Below are positions 14,001 through 26,800 of a stretch of 64,000 bases of DNA, one piece after another. The DNA comes from Thunnus maccoyii (lineage: Eukaryota > Chordata > Actinopteri > Scombriformes > Scombridae). Below the pieces are notes generated by a model. That model was not told the DNA's origin. It was given only the letters and a program-made list of their open reading frames with translations, and searched no databases. Position 1 is the stretch's first letter, and the number at the start of each line of letters is the position of its first letter. The stretch lies in assembly GCF_910596095.1 (NCBI RefSeq), contig NC_056535.1, positions 26,568,505 to 26,632,504 of the forward strand, written 5' to 3'. The translations under genes were made by a program, and so were the position numbers.

Positions 14001-17000
14001 ATCTTTTCTGTTATGGGCTCACTGCCATTGTTTATGCACAGGAGACATTGGCACTGTCACGATTTCTGGGCCTGTGTCTCCCTACCTGTTGCCACTTTCC
14101 CAGTGGCTCTCTCTCTCTCTTTCCCAATGTGTGTGATTGTGTGAGTGGAGACAGGTGTGCTGGAGTCAGAGCAGAGCCCCACCAGCTGCAACCCGTTCCA
14201 TAATCAAGACCTCTACTCTGGCTCCCTTCCCTGTCTCGGGTAGTCCTGTCTGCTCTCTCTCTGGTCTCTGTCACATCAGCCCTGCTTCCCTGATCCAGAA
14301 TGCTGCTCTACCTAGCTTCCAGCCCAAGTCTCAGCCCCAGGTCCCCAACTTCCAGCCCCAGCTTTTGCAGGCCTACATTCTCTTTTCCCCTGCCTTAAAA
14401 TAAATACTTTGTTTCTATCATATCCCAGTCTTGCTTCTGTCTGCACTTGGGTTCACCTGTTCTGCCCCCATGTGACAGTACGATCCAGCCAGAGACTTGA
14501 ACCAAGCAGACATTCATCCACTCAGCCTGCCGAATACTTGGGAGGCTTTTGGTGTGCCGAGAGACATTCTTCTTGATGAAGAGCTAGAATTTTTGAGGCT
14601 ACTCACTGCCATCTGGAAGAAGGATCCTCAGTTTGCCCTGGAAGTGGCTTCCTTCATGTGGAAAGTCACTTTAAACCCTGTTCCTCCCAGGCCCACCATT
14701 CCAGCTTCCTGTGTTTCTCCCAACTCCTCCCTGGAGCAACCTAGCAATTCACCAGCTCCAAGCTTGTGTTGCATATGGCTAACCTCCAGCTTAGGTCTGT
14801 TAGCTTTGGCTTTAGCCCCGACATGGCTAGCCTCCTGCTTTATCCTGCCCCTGAAGAACCCTAGCAGTCCCCTTTCTATGGGTCTTGCCTTTCACCCTTG
14901 TTTAGGAGCCCCCAGAAGAAAGCGTGGTTCCCAAGGCCGTCAGCTTTCTCCACTGCCCAGCGCCACTACTGAGGCCCAGCCTATATTCTCGAGCCAGCGG
15001 CTGCCTCTGCCGAAGCTCATTCTGTTCCAGTTCCCGAGTCATCTGCCACCTCTGCCGACCCTCAGCCTGTTCCAGTTCTCGAGCCGTTGGCCGCCCCTGC
15101 TGACGCTCAGCCTGTTCCAGTTTCTAAGCCATTGGCACCCCTGCCAATGGCTTGGAAACTGGAGCCCAAAGCTTGGCCTGGGTTTCCAGCTATCGGGCCT
15201 GCGTTCCCTTTCTCTCGTCTTAATATATATACCTTGTTTCTATCATATCCCGCTCTTGCCTCTGTCTGCACTTGGATTCACCTGATCCACCACATGTGAC
15301 AGGTTCAAAGGACAGCGTTGTGCTTTGTATCTGTAAAACACGTTGTTTAAGATCATTTCACATTATCCCCATCTTAAGAAGAAAGATGGGAGGAAAGGGA
15401 GACCACAAGCAGAATTATAATACGTGAGACATGAATTTAGAGTAATCACATAGTGCCTCTATTACTATTATGCAGGTCAGAAAATGTAGGTGGTTATATC
15501 CCTGGCTCCTCCTGTCCACATGTCAAAATGTCCTTAAGCATGATACTGAACCCTAAATTGGTCATAATGGGTGTGCATGCATGGGAAATAATGTACTGTA
15601 AGTCGCCTTGGAGGAAAAAAATGAATGTAATGGGAGAAGAAAAATGTGATTGTTGGTGAAGTCAATTAAAATTGTATATCCCTCCAAAGACAGATGCTGT
15701 GTTCCAAGTCTATACTACACTAATTAGATGTTTAGCATGTGTTCTTCACACTGGAAAAGTGACAAAATTCAGTATATTCAAATACACACTTCTCTTTACT
15801 AAATTCACTTGATGTTTCATTGATCTGGTTGATGAACACTTTTGCCTGACAATAAAATTCATAAAGGAAACTGAGAAGCTCCTCACTGCTTGGCAGATTG
15901 TGGATGATGAGACGGCTTTAGGAACGTCTTATAAAAAGAAAGTAAACAATTTACTTTCTCCTTGTGAAGATTAAATGTCAATAGTCTTACAAATTCACAG
16001 TTCAATTGGTAGAGCATGTTTTGTCTGTCAGTACAAAATGATCTAGAGAGTGGCAACAATTAGTTGATTAATTGATTAGTTGATCAACAGAAAATTAAGT
16101 CTTTTTTTAAAAAGAATAAATGCTAAAATGTTCATAAATGTGAATATTTTCTGGTTTCTTTAATGTTCTATGACAGTAAATTTAATACCTTTGGGTTGTG
16201 GACTGTTGGTCAGGACAAGACAAGAAATAGTCTGCATCTTGGGCTTTTGGAAACCTTGATGGACATTTAATCGATAATGAAAATAATCGTTAATTGCAGC
16301 CCTAATGACAAAGTCATTTCTTAAATTCTAACTGCAAAAAAAGAATACAATAATGATAAGCATGCTTTGTAGAATTAGTGTGTAATATGGAGTTGGGACA
16401 CTGCTTCAGTACAACATGTACTCAGACCTCTACAGTATTTGAAAATGTATTGATTGTACTTCAGAGCCTATAGCTGATTGTGATTAATCATGATAGAGGT
16501 TGTATATAGGGTAAAGCACTGGAAGTCACTTTTGTTGATACCAGCTGCTGGAATTGATTGTCTCAGTAAGTGTCTAATGTAATTATTCCACAGTTAAATT
16601 ATGTTGGCAGCGTTTTCACCATTTTGTCTGTTCTCTCTTGCCTCTTGCCATTTCAATAGAGACATCATTGCACTATAACCCTTGGCTCAAAGTGACTGTC
16701 AGGACCAATCAGGGAACATTTTAAAGATACAGCATCAGCGATAACAGCTGCCCTTTTACTGTACACATTCATGTCAAAGTGAATGACATAAACCACTAGA
16801 AGACACAAGAGATTTCAAATTCCCCACAAGAAATACAAAATATGTCATTCATAGACAACACATTCCTTGCGTTGGCATGGTCAAATATGTCAAATAAGTA
16901 GCATTAGAGTATAATTAATGCAGGTTTTCATTTATTCTGAAAGGATCCATGAGCATCTTACCCAAAGCCAACATGGACAAAAAACAAAACACTGACCTAA

Positions 17001-20000
17001 ACTAAACTGACACACCAGAAATATGACTCTATTGTAATCAGAACATTATGGACACTTTTACTCATTCACAATTTGCTGAAGTGTTGCTTCCAGTTCCTGT
17101 ATTTCACCTTACCCAGCTCAAAATTTCCAATTAAAAATAATAAGCCCTTAACTTGTCTTGTACATTCAAACATTCCTCTTCCTGGTTCATTTTAGCATTT
17201 CAGGATTCTAACTTTTCTTTCTTGGAGAATTGCCACATATATATTGTATATTTTTTCAGTGGCAGTGATGCACTTAATGAATGTAGGTATAATAAAGCCT
17301 GTAGAGGAACACACTGGGGCTGACTGACTCAGGGAAAAATTGACAGAGAAAAAAAAAACAGGCACAGTTTCTAACATGATGAAGCCACATTGATTCAAGT
17401 CAACAATTTGTAGCTATAATTTTACCCGACAAAAGCTGCAGCCTATGTCGCTCATCTGATCTTTCGTGGGTCCTGTTTGGTCCAATCGAAAATTTTCACA
17501 GACCCATGATCAGTAAAAATTTAAGTCAGACCAGACTTCGTAACCTATCAAGGTGGACAAGAAAGCGTGGACCCAAGACCCAGTCTTGTTCGGGCCTGCT
17601 TTTTTGTTTTTCTAGGGCTCAAATCTGGCTGAAGACCTTTAGTAAACACTCTCTTAGATTGTGCAACTCAAGTCCTTCACCACATCTTTTTTTGAAGGTC
17701 TTGCTAAGGGTTTATATATCCTAGACCTAGACTGAAATGACTGAACACCCAGGACTTGTGCTCTAATGTTAATCTCTCAAGATAAATCAAGACCAATCTT
17801 TAGAAGAGCTGGTCTCCTAGACAGAAAAGGAGAACATAGAGCTGCTGCTATAGATCTTAGCAGTGCACTCCAACAATTGTCTGTTTGAACTTGTCCTTTG
17901 CTCAGTGATTTAGATTTAATAGTCTATAATTCTTCAAAAAAATGTTTCCAATGTATCTGCACCTGTCTTTTGAGTTGAAGAAGAACAAGTCCTGATATCT
18001 AGAGGCAATGCAGAAAAAGGCATGTACCAAGGACATTAATTGATCACAAAAATTTGCACGGGAAATACAAAGGACTTCACCTTACTGGCATATCTTTTTG
18101 ACTATGAGACATGAACATGAAAAGATGACATAAAATGGTTAATTTTTGCAGTGTGTGCAGGAATTGAAGAGCAGATCAACCTGTATTAACATGTAAATCA
18201 CTTCAGGATGTGGAGCTATCACTCAGAGTGGAGCACCACTGATTTAATGATACAGTCCACTCAGAGCCCCATGTGCTTCATAACTGCACTATCAATCACA
18301 TTTCTGTGTGGATAGATCTTAGTTGATTATTTCCATCCTGCTCTCAGACATTCTCTGTAAAGTGCACTTTGTGTCAAATTAACTCCCACTGAGAGCTGGT
18401 TCATGGCTCAAGATAACTGGACCTTTCCCTTTTCAATACATGTCCAGTACTTAACTCAATTCTATTTATATATCATGTATTTATATGAAGTTATTATTTT
18501 GTATACCTGATTGTTAGGCCTGAGTGTTGCTGCGTAAGTGCATTGAGTTGTATAGTAGGTGTTATGCTTTAGTCATTAAAGGAATGACTCAACATTTTGG
18601 GAATGACAGATATTTGGTGCCGAGAGTAAGCTGAGATGATCGATACCACGCTAATGTCTGTACATTAAATATAATCCTATAGTCACTGGTAGCTTAACTT
18701 AGCATCAAGACTGAAACAGGGAAATGCTTGGCCTGGCTCTGTCCAAAGGTAACAAAATCCGCACCTCTAAGGTGGTGTTTAGACCGACATTAGCTCTGCG
18801 TGAAAAACACAGGCCTCTCATTTATTTGAATGGGGTCAGTCTGTTGACGCAATGGTGGTCTAAACTTAGAGGGCTCTGGCAAAACAACGTAGGGTTGTCC
18901 TGCAAAAATGTTGAACCTGGTTCAACTTTTGCCGCAACACAGCATCATCTGGCAAGGTGCTACGTTGGTCAATCACATACATGTAAGCAGACATTCCTGG
19001 TGAATTACTTTGTAACATGTATGCTGTGTTCCTGCTGTTTACCTCACAATCGTCACAACAAAAGATAAAAATAGTTGCTGCTGCGATAACTTTCCAGAGT
19101 TGTAAAATCCTGTCTGTGAGTATTACACGCCACTGTTTAGCGATAAGCATAAGCCTTTAAATGCATTAATTTATAGCTCCAAATGGACTCCCTCTCTTGT
19201 ATTTCATTGTCTCACTGATATCTTAAACAACACACCCCCACCAACGCAGCCCCTTGCATTGTTTTAACGCTGTTTTCAGGCTGTTTTAACCATGAGGTTG
19301 CCAGGCAACTAGCGGAGACTCCAGGAAGTCATTGTGCCTGACCAAGAATTCCCAATGTCCACACTCACGGACTCACAGACTTTAAGTCCACGAGGGCTTA
19401 GGGTTGTCCCACTGTCAAATCGTCAAGTGCATGATGGCTCCCCCGCAGACATTTTGAGCCCTTTATGCACACTTTCGGTAAGTCCACATCTCTGCAGACC
19501 ATTGTGACGTTAGAAGTCCGGAAGCATAAAAACAAAGGTAAACAAATGGGCACATGGGTGTTCAGCCTGGCATAGTGGGTGCGCTAGTATGCCTAAATTT
19601 ACAAAGAAAAACTACATTAACAAGGATTTAAGATGGTACATCTAAAAACACATGACATCAGAGGAATGCAAGCATAGGTTATATTAAACACCTAGTTTAT
19701 TCATAAACCTTTTCTTTTAATTTTTGATTAATGATGCTATTTTGACAAAAAATGAGTAAATGGATTATTTGACAATTAGGCTACCTCTGGTCCACTCTGT
19801 AAGGCAAGAGCCTGGAAATCAGGTAGTTGGTCCCTTATTTGACTGTCGAGCATATGATTATTTTCTGGGTTGGATACTACCTATCTGTTGTATACTTTGT
19901 TCAATGTATTCTGTGCTTTATGAGTGAGCGGTTTTTTGTCTTTTCTGTTTTTGTTTTAAGTGAGCTCACTAAAACAAATTCCAGTCAATCATGTTGAAGA

Positions 20001-20803
20001 AAGTAAAAAAAGGTGAAATAAAAAAGTCCCAAACCCACAATCATACAAAACATGTTTTGGTGTCGTCAAGATAACATGATATGCTGCAAAGTACTGTCCC
20101 ATTCCTATTCATACCATTTTGAGCCCTTGCAGCCTCTTGAACTCAAGCACTTACCAGGTGATATCAGTTAAGTCCGTGAGGGTTCAGGGTTTAGGGGGGA
20201 CATTGGGATCAAACCTTAGTCCAGCACATAACCCTAGTAAAACCACAAATTGCTACACCTACATTCTTCGCTCAACAAAGAAGATATAATGTGTTAATTA
20301 GTGAGCTTTAGAGGTGTTTTTTTTTTTCTTTTGGACAGACTAAGGCTAGCTGTTACCCATTGTTTCCATTCTTTATGCTAAGCTAAGCTAACCAGCTGCT
20401 AGCTGTAGCTTCATACTTGGTGGGTGGTATCAATCTTGTCATCTAACTCTCTGCAAAGAACGAATAAGCATTATATTTCTTGTGTTGAAAAATTCCTCTC
20501 ACCTAATCGTCATCTGTAACTTCCATTTAGTTTAGTTTAGTAGTTAAAATTTCTAATGGACCAGTGAATTGACATTGCGTTCACATGGGAACTATTTAAT
20601 GAAAAGTATGGTCGTATTACAATGTTTGACACCAATTTTCTCATTTGAATAACAAAATATGATATTACTACCATAACCAGTGCCAAATATTTAGCTATTT
20701 TCAGTGGATTTCAGCTCTTTAACCATGATGACGTTTCCTTAGAAGCAGCATTTTGATGCCAGGTTTTAATAAAGGTGCACTTAGGCTTAGATGTAATGCA
20801 GTG

Positions 20804-20885
<82 letters not shown>

Positions 20886-23800
20886 TATAGAATGTAACTG
20901 GGTTAATTCAAAGAGTAATGTGAGGTCTGTATTGCTGGAGGCATATGCCATGCGTCCCACGTGCCTGACTTCCAAATGAATCAAGGCTTTTCCACAGTGT
21001 TGATGCCACTAGCGAAGTGCATAGGGCTTTTTCAAACACTAAATATTACATCAAATAAGCCTGGCTGTGTCTCTGGTGTCACTAGTGAAAGCAGAATCAG
21101 CTTTTCAGGCTCTCAAAATTGTCATTGCTGATTGTGAAAAGACTACTCTAGTGATTCTAAATTTAGTTCCCAGTCTGATTTGCAAGTTTGCGTTGAGATT
21201 TTTTGTTGACCCCAGCCTGCTAACTGACATGTTTAAAGTTGTCAAAAATGTACCCTGAGCTACAGTCTTCTTTACAAAAGCTAAAGAATATTGAATGTTA
21301 TTTATATGTATAGTAGTAGTCTGTAGTAGTCTGATCTCTTTATGATGGGATCAATGGTACATTTGTTCAGTCCATGGGGTCCTATTGAAGTGTCAGCAAG
21401 TAGTCTGTTGTTCTGTAGACAAATTTCTTATACTTAACCATCAATGAGAGTGATTATTATTCAAATATGCAGTATATATGATCAGTCAGGAATCATGACT
21501 ATACTATTTTGTATCAATGAGTCGTTATGTGTGGAACATGACATTGTGTGCTTGGAAATGTCTGATCAATCAAGCCAATGCAATCCTTGTATTTGCATGA
21601 GATGCACTGATACCGTTTCTCTTTCTCTCTTGACGCAGATTCTGATACCTCAATTCACAGTATTTGCTGATTCACACTAATGATCCGATTGTAATTAAGG
21701 CTGCTACTAATGATTATTTTCATTATCAATTAGTTGCTTGATTAGTTTCTGTGTCCGTCACTGTTTCCCAAAGCTGATGATGCAAACGAAAATGTCTTGT
21801 CCTGACCAACAGTCCACAACTCAAAGATGTTCAGTTTACTATCATAGAAAACTAAAGAAACCAGAAAATATTCACATTTAAGAAGCTGGAACCAGAGAAT
21901 TTAAGACAAATGCTCTTAAAAAATGAGTCAAACTGATGAGTCAATTATCAAAATAGTCTGTGACTAATCGATTAATTGACTAATCATTGCGACTCTAATA
22001 CCAGGCTAATGCTCTTTTTTTCCCAATTTTAAAATCTTTATACTTCACTGCTTGGAAGTCTTTATATTCATTTTTATTTAAGATAACATGAGTTCAGGTA
22101 TTGCTGTGACACTAAAATCTGAGCACTGAATGAATCATAGCGGAAAGACTTAATTTTATAATGACATTGACATTAAAACTGTATTTTGGTTTTGATTTAT
22201 TCAAACGTTCTAATATATTTATAAAATACAATGTATCAGACATTGTCAGGGATAGAACTAGACTTATTTTCATCATTGTTAATGAAAATTGGTCACATTA
22301 CGACAGATACCCAATCCTCTTAATAAGGTCAACATCAGGGCTGATACTAAACCAGTATATTGTACTCAATCCTAGTTTGGGATGAAAACATTAAATGTCA
22401 TCATTTGTCCTACTTATATTGAATTGAACCAACTATCAGCACTTGATGAAACATGCCGCATCTAACATCGAAAGCATTTTCCTGGAACTTGAGTTTCTAT
22501 TCATTTATCCAGTCAAATAAAGAAAAGCAAACAACCTGGAAATGTATTTTGGTTCTCCTGGGAAGTCAGAGACTACTTAAATAAACATTTTTGGCTCTAA
22601 GCCCCAAACAACTCTTCTCTGAGTTGCTCTGTAATCTCATGGATGCAGCATTGTGCTCACTTAACCTTGCAGTAAGCTGTTGCCTTATTCTGTGAAGTTT
22701 AAATAATACAAGTCTGAGAGGGCAATCAAATACTCACCGAGAAACAGTCAGTAATAGATCTGAATCTCTCCAGGTTCAGGTTGTGCAGCTTGGACTTGGC
22801 TACAGGACTTCAATAATTTGAAGTTTCAAAGTCTTCTAGATTGTAATTCACTCCATTGTGTTTTTGCTGAGTGGTGAGTTAGTCATTGAATTGCTGTCCA
22901 CGTTGCACTGTTGCTTGTAATCCATCATTGCAAAGCAGCCCGCCTCCTTCCCAACACTACAGCACTCTGACACTGTGTCCCAACTCCTCACCCAGTGCCA
23001 TTCCTTCAGTGTTCCTGGTCCATAATTGGTTTGGCTACATGGGGAGTTTAATGCATGTTTGAACATTGAACACCGTTGTTTTACTGTCTTTTTTCCCCCT
23101 TCTTTTTAGTAGTTGTTGACATTTCAATCAAATGAAAAGGTGATCTTTTCTTGTGTTTCATACTTCTTCTCTTTAACAGATTGAGAAGATCATGAACTTG
23201 ATCGGAGCAGGCATTGAAACATCCAAAAACAAACAGCCCACGCCAAGCTCAGGTAATGCTTTACCACCTATCCTGTTTCCATGATGATAGAATTTAATTT
23301 ATGCGGTATGAAGTAATTTTTCTCCCAGAGATATGTGGTGTGTAATTTATTGGTTACTTAATGCAAAATGACTGGGTCTGGGGGATTAAGTGAGACTTAT
23401 TCATTAACCATTTATTTTTACTCTTTAATTGCCCCGGTGCTTTATTGATAATAGTCTCATAGAATTTAATGAACGGGAAATATATGTAATGTTAGCAGCA
23501 ACCCCCTGCAACCATGTGACTGATTACATTTGTGAACCTCAACAGCTTTTCTAAGAGTTGCTATTCAGTATTCAAAGACACCTGAAAGGACGGAGGGTAG
23601 TTTTGTTGTCCTTATAAGTCAAAGTGATTCAAACCGACATTTGTTTGGCACGTCACTGTTGTTCTTTGTTACACACAAGCTTTCCAGTTTATGAGGAAAT
23701 CAAATTCTAAATTCACTGTCATATTTTCTTTTTATTCCTGGTGTTACTGTATATCTCAATAGGGCTTGAATTGATACTACGCTTCATCAAGTGTCCTCCA

Positions 23801-26800
23801 GGCTGTACAGAGGGAGAAGCCAGCTGGCAAGAGCTCAGTTTGTTTAGATAACACTCCTGAGTTGATACAGTGTAAACCTACCTCCATTAGATACTCTGCC
23901 ATAAGGGGGTTTCATCATACAGTATTGTGTAACAGCTTCTGTGGGTCTGCGCAGGACCGCCTTTTACAAGTCTCGTTAGATTTATTTAGATAAAATTTTC
24001 ATCAGCTACAATATGCTCAGTAAGCTTCAAGGACTAACAATGTGCTGACCACGGCAAGGTGTAATTCCACCCAAGCTGAAACAAGACAGAACAGAAATGT
24101 GTGGCTGTGATAAAGGGATATAAAGCAAGGACACAGAAGAATAAAGAAAAAAAACGACACTGGAATTAAGAGAATTAAGACTTTTACTGCTGCACCTGAG
24201 GTCATGAGGTCTTTATATTATCTCTTACATCGCCGTCTTCCTATAATCCCATTACAAAGGCTGACAGTGTATACTGATAGTTTGACCTACAGTATGCAAC
24301 CAATTTAAAGATCCCCTCCAGACATGTTTTAAGACATGAAAATCCTCAAGTTGGAATAATAAATTGTGTCTGACATGTTTTTTTCCACAAAAAAATGTTG
24401 AGGTAGCTTTTTTAAAAATCCTTTAAATGACATCTACTTCTTCTCCCTCATTGAAAAATACAGAATCTATGAATATGCAAATATTGTTCATTTTAATTGT
24501 TTTTAATTGTTTCTTACTGTACAAGTCCATTCTTAGTGTATGTGCAATAGAGGCTTCAAGCGTCCACACTACTGGCCCCTCGATCGGATCCAAACTAGTT
24601 GTGATGTCACAAATCATGCTCATAGAGGCACCCCCCTTTATAACTCAGATTTAAGGTGAGCACAGAGACACTTTCCACTTTCAGCAGATGAATGTGGAAA
24701 CAGCCTTCTAGTGTCAAACTCTGCACCATACATCTTTCTGCACAGTGAAGCTCAAATATCCAACTGAAGGAGCAAGAAGAAAAGCACATTTTTGACTGGA
24801 GGGGGACTTTAACTAAATTAATATACAAAATGTCAAGGATTTTACTCATTTCATCAAATTGACTGATGCAGTCGGTGGAAGCTACAAATCTTTTAATTTC
24901 ACATGTTAAAATTTAGTTTCATTTATGAATTTGACATGTAGATGAATGGTTAAAAAATATTCCCCAATAAATTTATAGAGAGTATACTAATTCATTCTAA
25001 TATCTTTTTAACCATCATGTAATTCTAATATAATGTAACCAAATTATTATTTACATTTGTTATCATTTTAAGCCAAAAGGAGAAGCAATCTTATAACAAA
25101 GCTTGTGTTCATCTATGATTTTAATTGTAACTTGACTTCAAGCATTTTTTAAATTAATTGCTATCCCAACAATTAACACCTGAGGTTATTCCGCGTTACA
25201 TAAGAGGAAATATGTTGTTTGTTTGTTTTGTTTTCTTCACGTATAGGTGTGTGCTATTTATAGGCCTTGTTTGAAGAACAGCATGCTGAAAGTGTCCCAG
25301 ATTCAGCTGAGTCATGCAGTTGCTGCTCCGATTTTAATCGGAGATTGTGCACAAGTAGTTTCCAGAGGTTGCGAGGATACTTTTGTTGCTGTTTTTGCAT
25401 GTGTCGCATAGTAAAGAGGTCATCTTTCTTTTTGCACAATGTAATGAAACGGAACAAACAGATACCCTTCAGAGCCATCGCCAAGAGAGGGAGGGAGAGA
25501 GAGGAGAGGAGAGGAGAGGAGAGGAGAGGAGAGGAGAGGAGAGGAGAGGAGAGGAGAGGAGAGGAGAGGAGAGGAGAGGAGAGGAGAGGAGAGGAGAGGA
25601 TAGGAGAGGAGAGGAGAGGAGAACTATAGAAAGGAGGATTACACAAATATGGAAACCTAAATTGTCACTCTTTATCCCACCTTTATCTTTCTATTGTGAC
25701 ACTACTGGGAAAACCTTATCCTTTATCCTTGTTTTCGTGTAGTTTCCTTCCATCCACCTTTTCCCTCTTAATATCAGGACCCAAGGACGCCCCAATTCAT
25801 CTCGAAGAAGCACATTTCCGAACATCAGATTTTCAACAAACAAACAGCCCTGCAATTTTGTGCCATTCTGAAATGCTCAAGGATGAGGTTGTTTGTGTTG
25901 TGTGGCCATCACGAGTGCCTCGATTGTGTGCTAAGAGAGCACTGAGTAAATGAGCTTAAAAAGAGAGAGGGAGTGGAGAGAGAGCTGAGCTAACAGCACA
26001 CAGGAGGCATCGGCTCGGTTTGTGTACAGGCACACTCTGACGTTCAAAGGAAAAGAGTCCGCCTTCAGTTTCCCTGAATTAATTCAGCTTTGCGGCTCAT
26101 TTTCTCCAGTGCTTGGGTGTGTTGACAAGGAGCTAGTGCTTTTCTCCTGCTCTGATAAAGAGGCACGGCTTTATCTAGGCACAACCTCTACCTCTTCTTC
26201 TGTAAATAGGTCTTTCTGGGCGCTCCTCAGAGCCAAGTCTAGACCTAGCAGTGCTCAAACAGTACAGAAAGCCACTTGGATAGATTTGACAGCTTGGCCT
26301 GTTTAACAGGGGATAAGACAGTGACCCACTTCCCCCCCACGGAGGAGCATTGGATACTCTGTCAGTCAGTAATTAGGTCCTACTACAGTGGGAGGTGTTG
26401 CTGTCCCAAATGAATGGAAGTAATTGGAAGGGGTGGCTGGTATTTTTAACAGTCTTTGTCTGGATATTGTGGTGTAAGAGCGGACTTTGGTATGAGGCTC
26501 AGGAGGAAAGAGTAAAGAAGGAGGAGGGGGAGTTGTGGGATCTCGTAGTGAATCATAATTAGTCCACTTCAATCCTTCTTACTTCCTATTACCATCTTAT
26601 CTCGCCCATATGTTTCATCGCCTCCTCCTCTATTAGTCTTTTTCTGTCTCTTATCTGTCTCCTGCTCATTCTCTCTCTCTTTCTCTCTCTCTCTCTCCCT
26701 CTTTCCATCATTCTTCTCCTCAGTCAGAGCAAATCTGACAGCAGCCTCTCTCTTCCTGATAACGAATGATGAGCACTGGTCCTTGGTGGATGACTGACGG

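Larger units (their letters stand above)
6571..23179 (+). other. anks1a: anks1a intron of 16.6 kb, repeat-rich
   Basis: No recognisable exon. It contains an LTR remnant (14055-15301), several dispersed repeats (11740-12321, 12818-13137, 16045-16305, 18570-20475, 21690-22005), a CpG-rich patch near 9680-10020, and two TG tracts (11054-11087, 20805-20884). The remainder is AT-rich unique-looking sequence. Confidence 0.7.

Noticed and set aside
20787..20984. Frame with a long His-Thr repeat
   Set aside because: Translation of the (TG)40 microsatellite.
25254..25742. Open frames of 119-130 codons on both strands
   Set aside because: They are created by the (GGAGA)n repeat; the proteins are pure RRGEE / LLSSP repeats and no splice or start context supports them.
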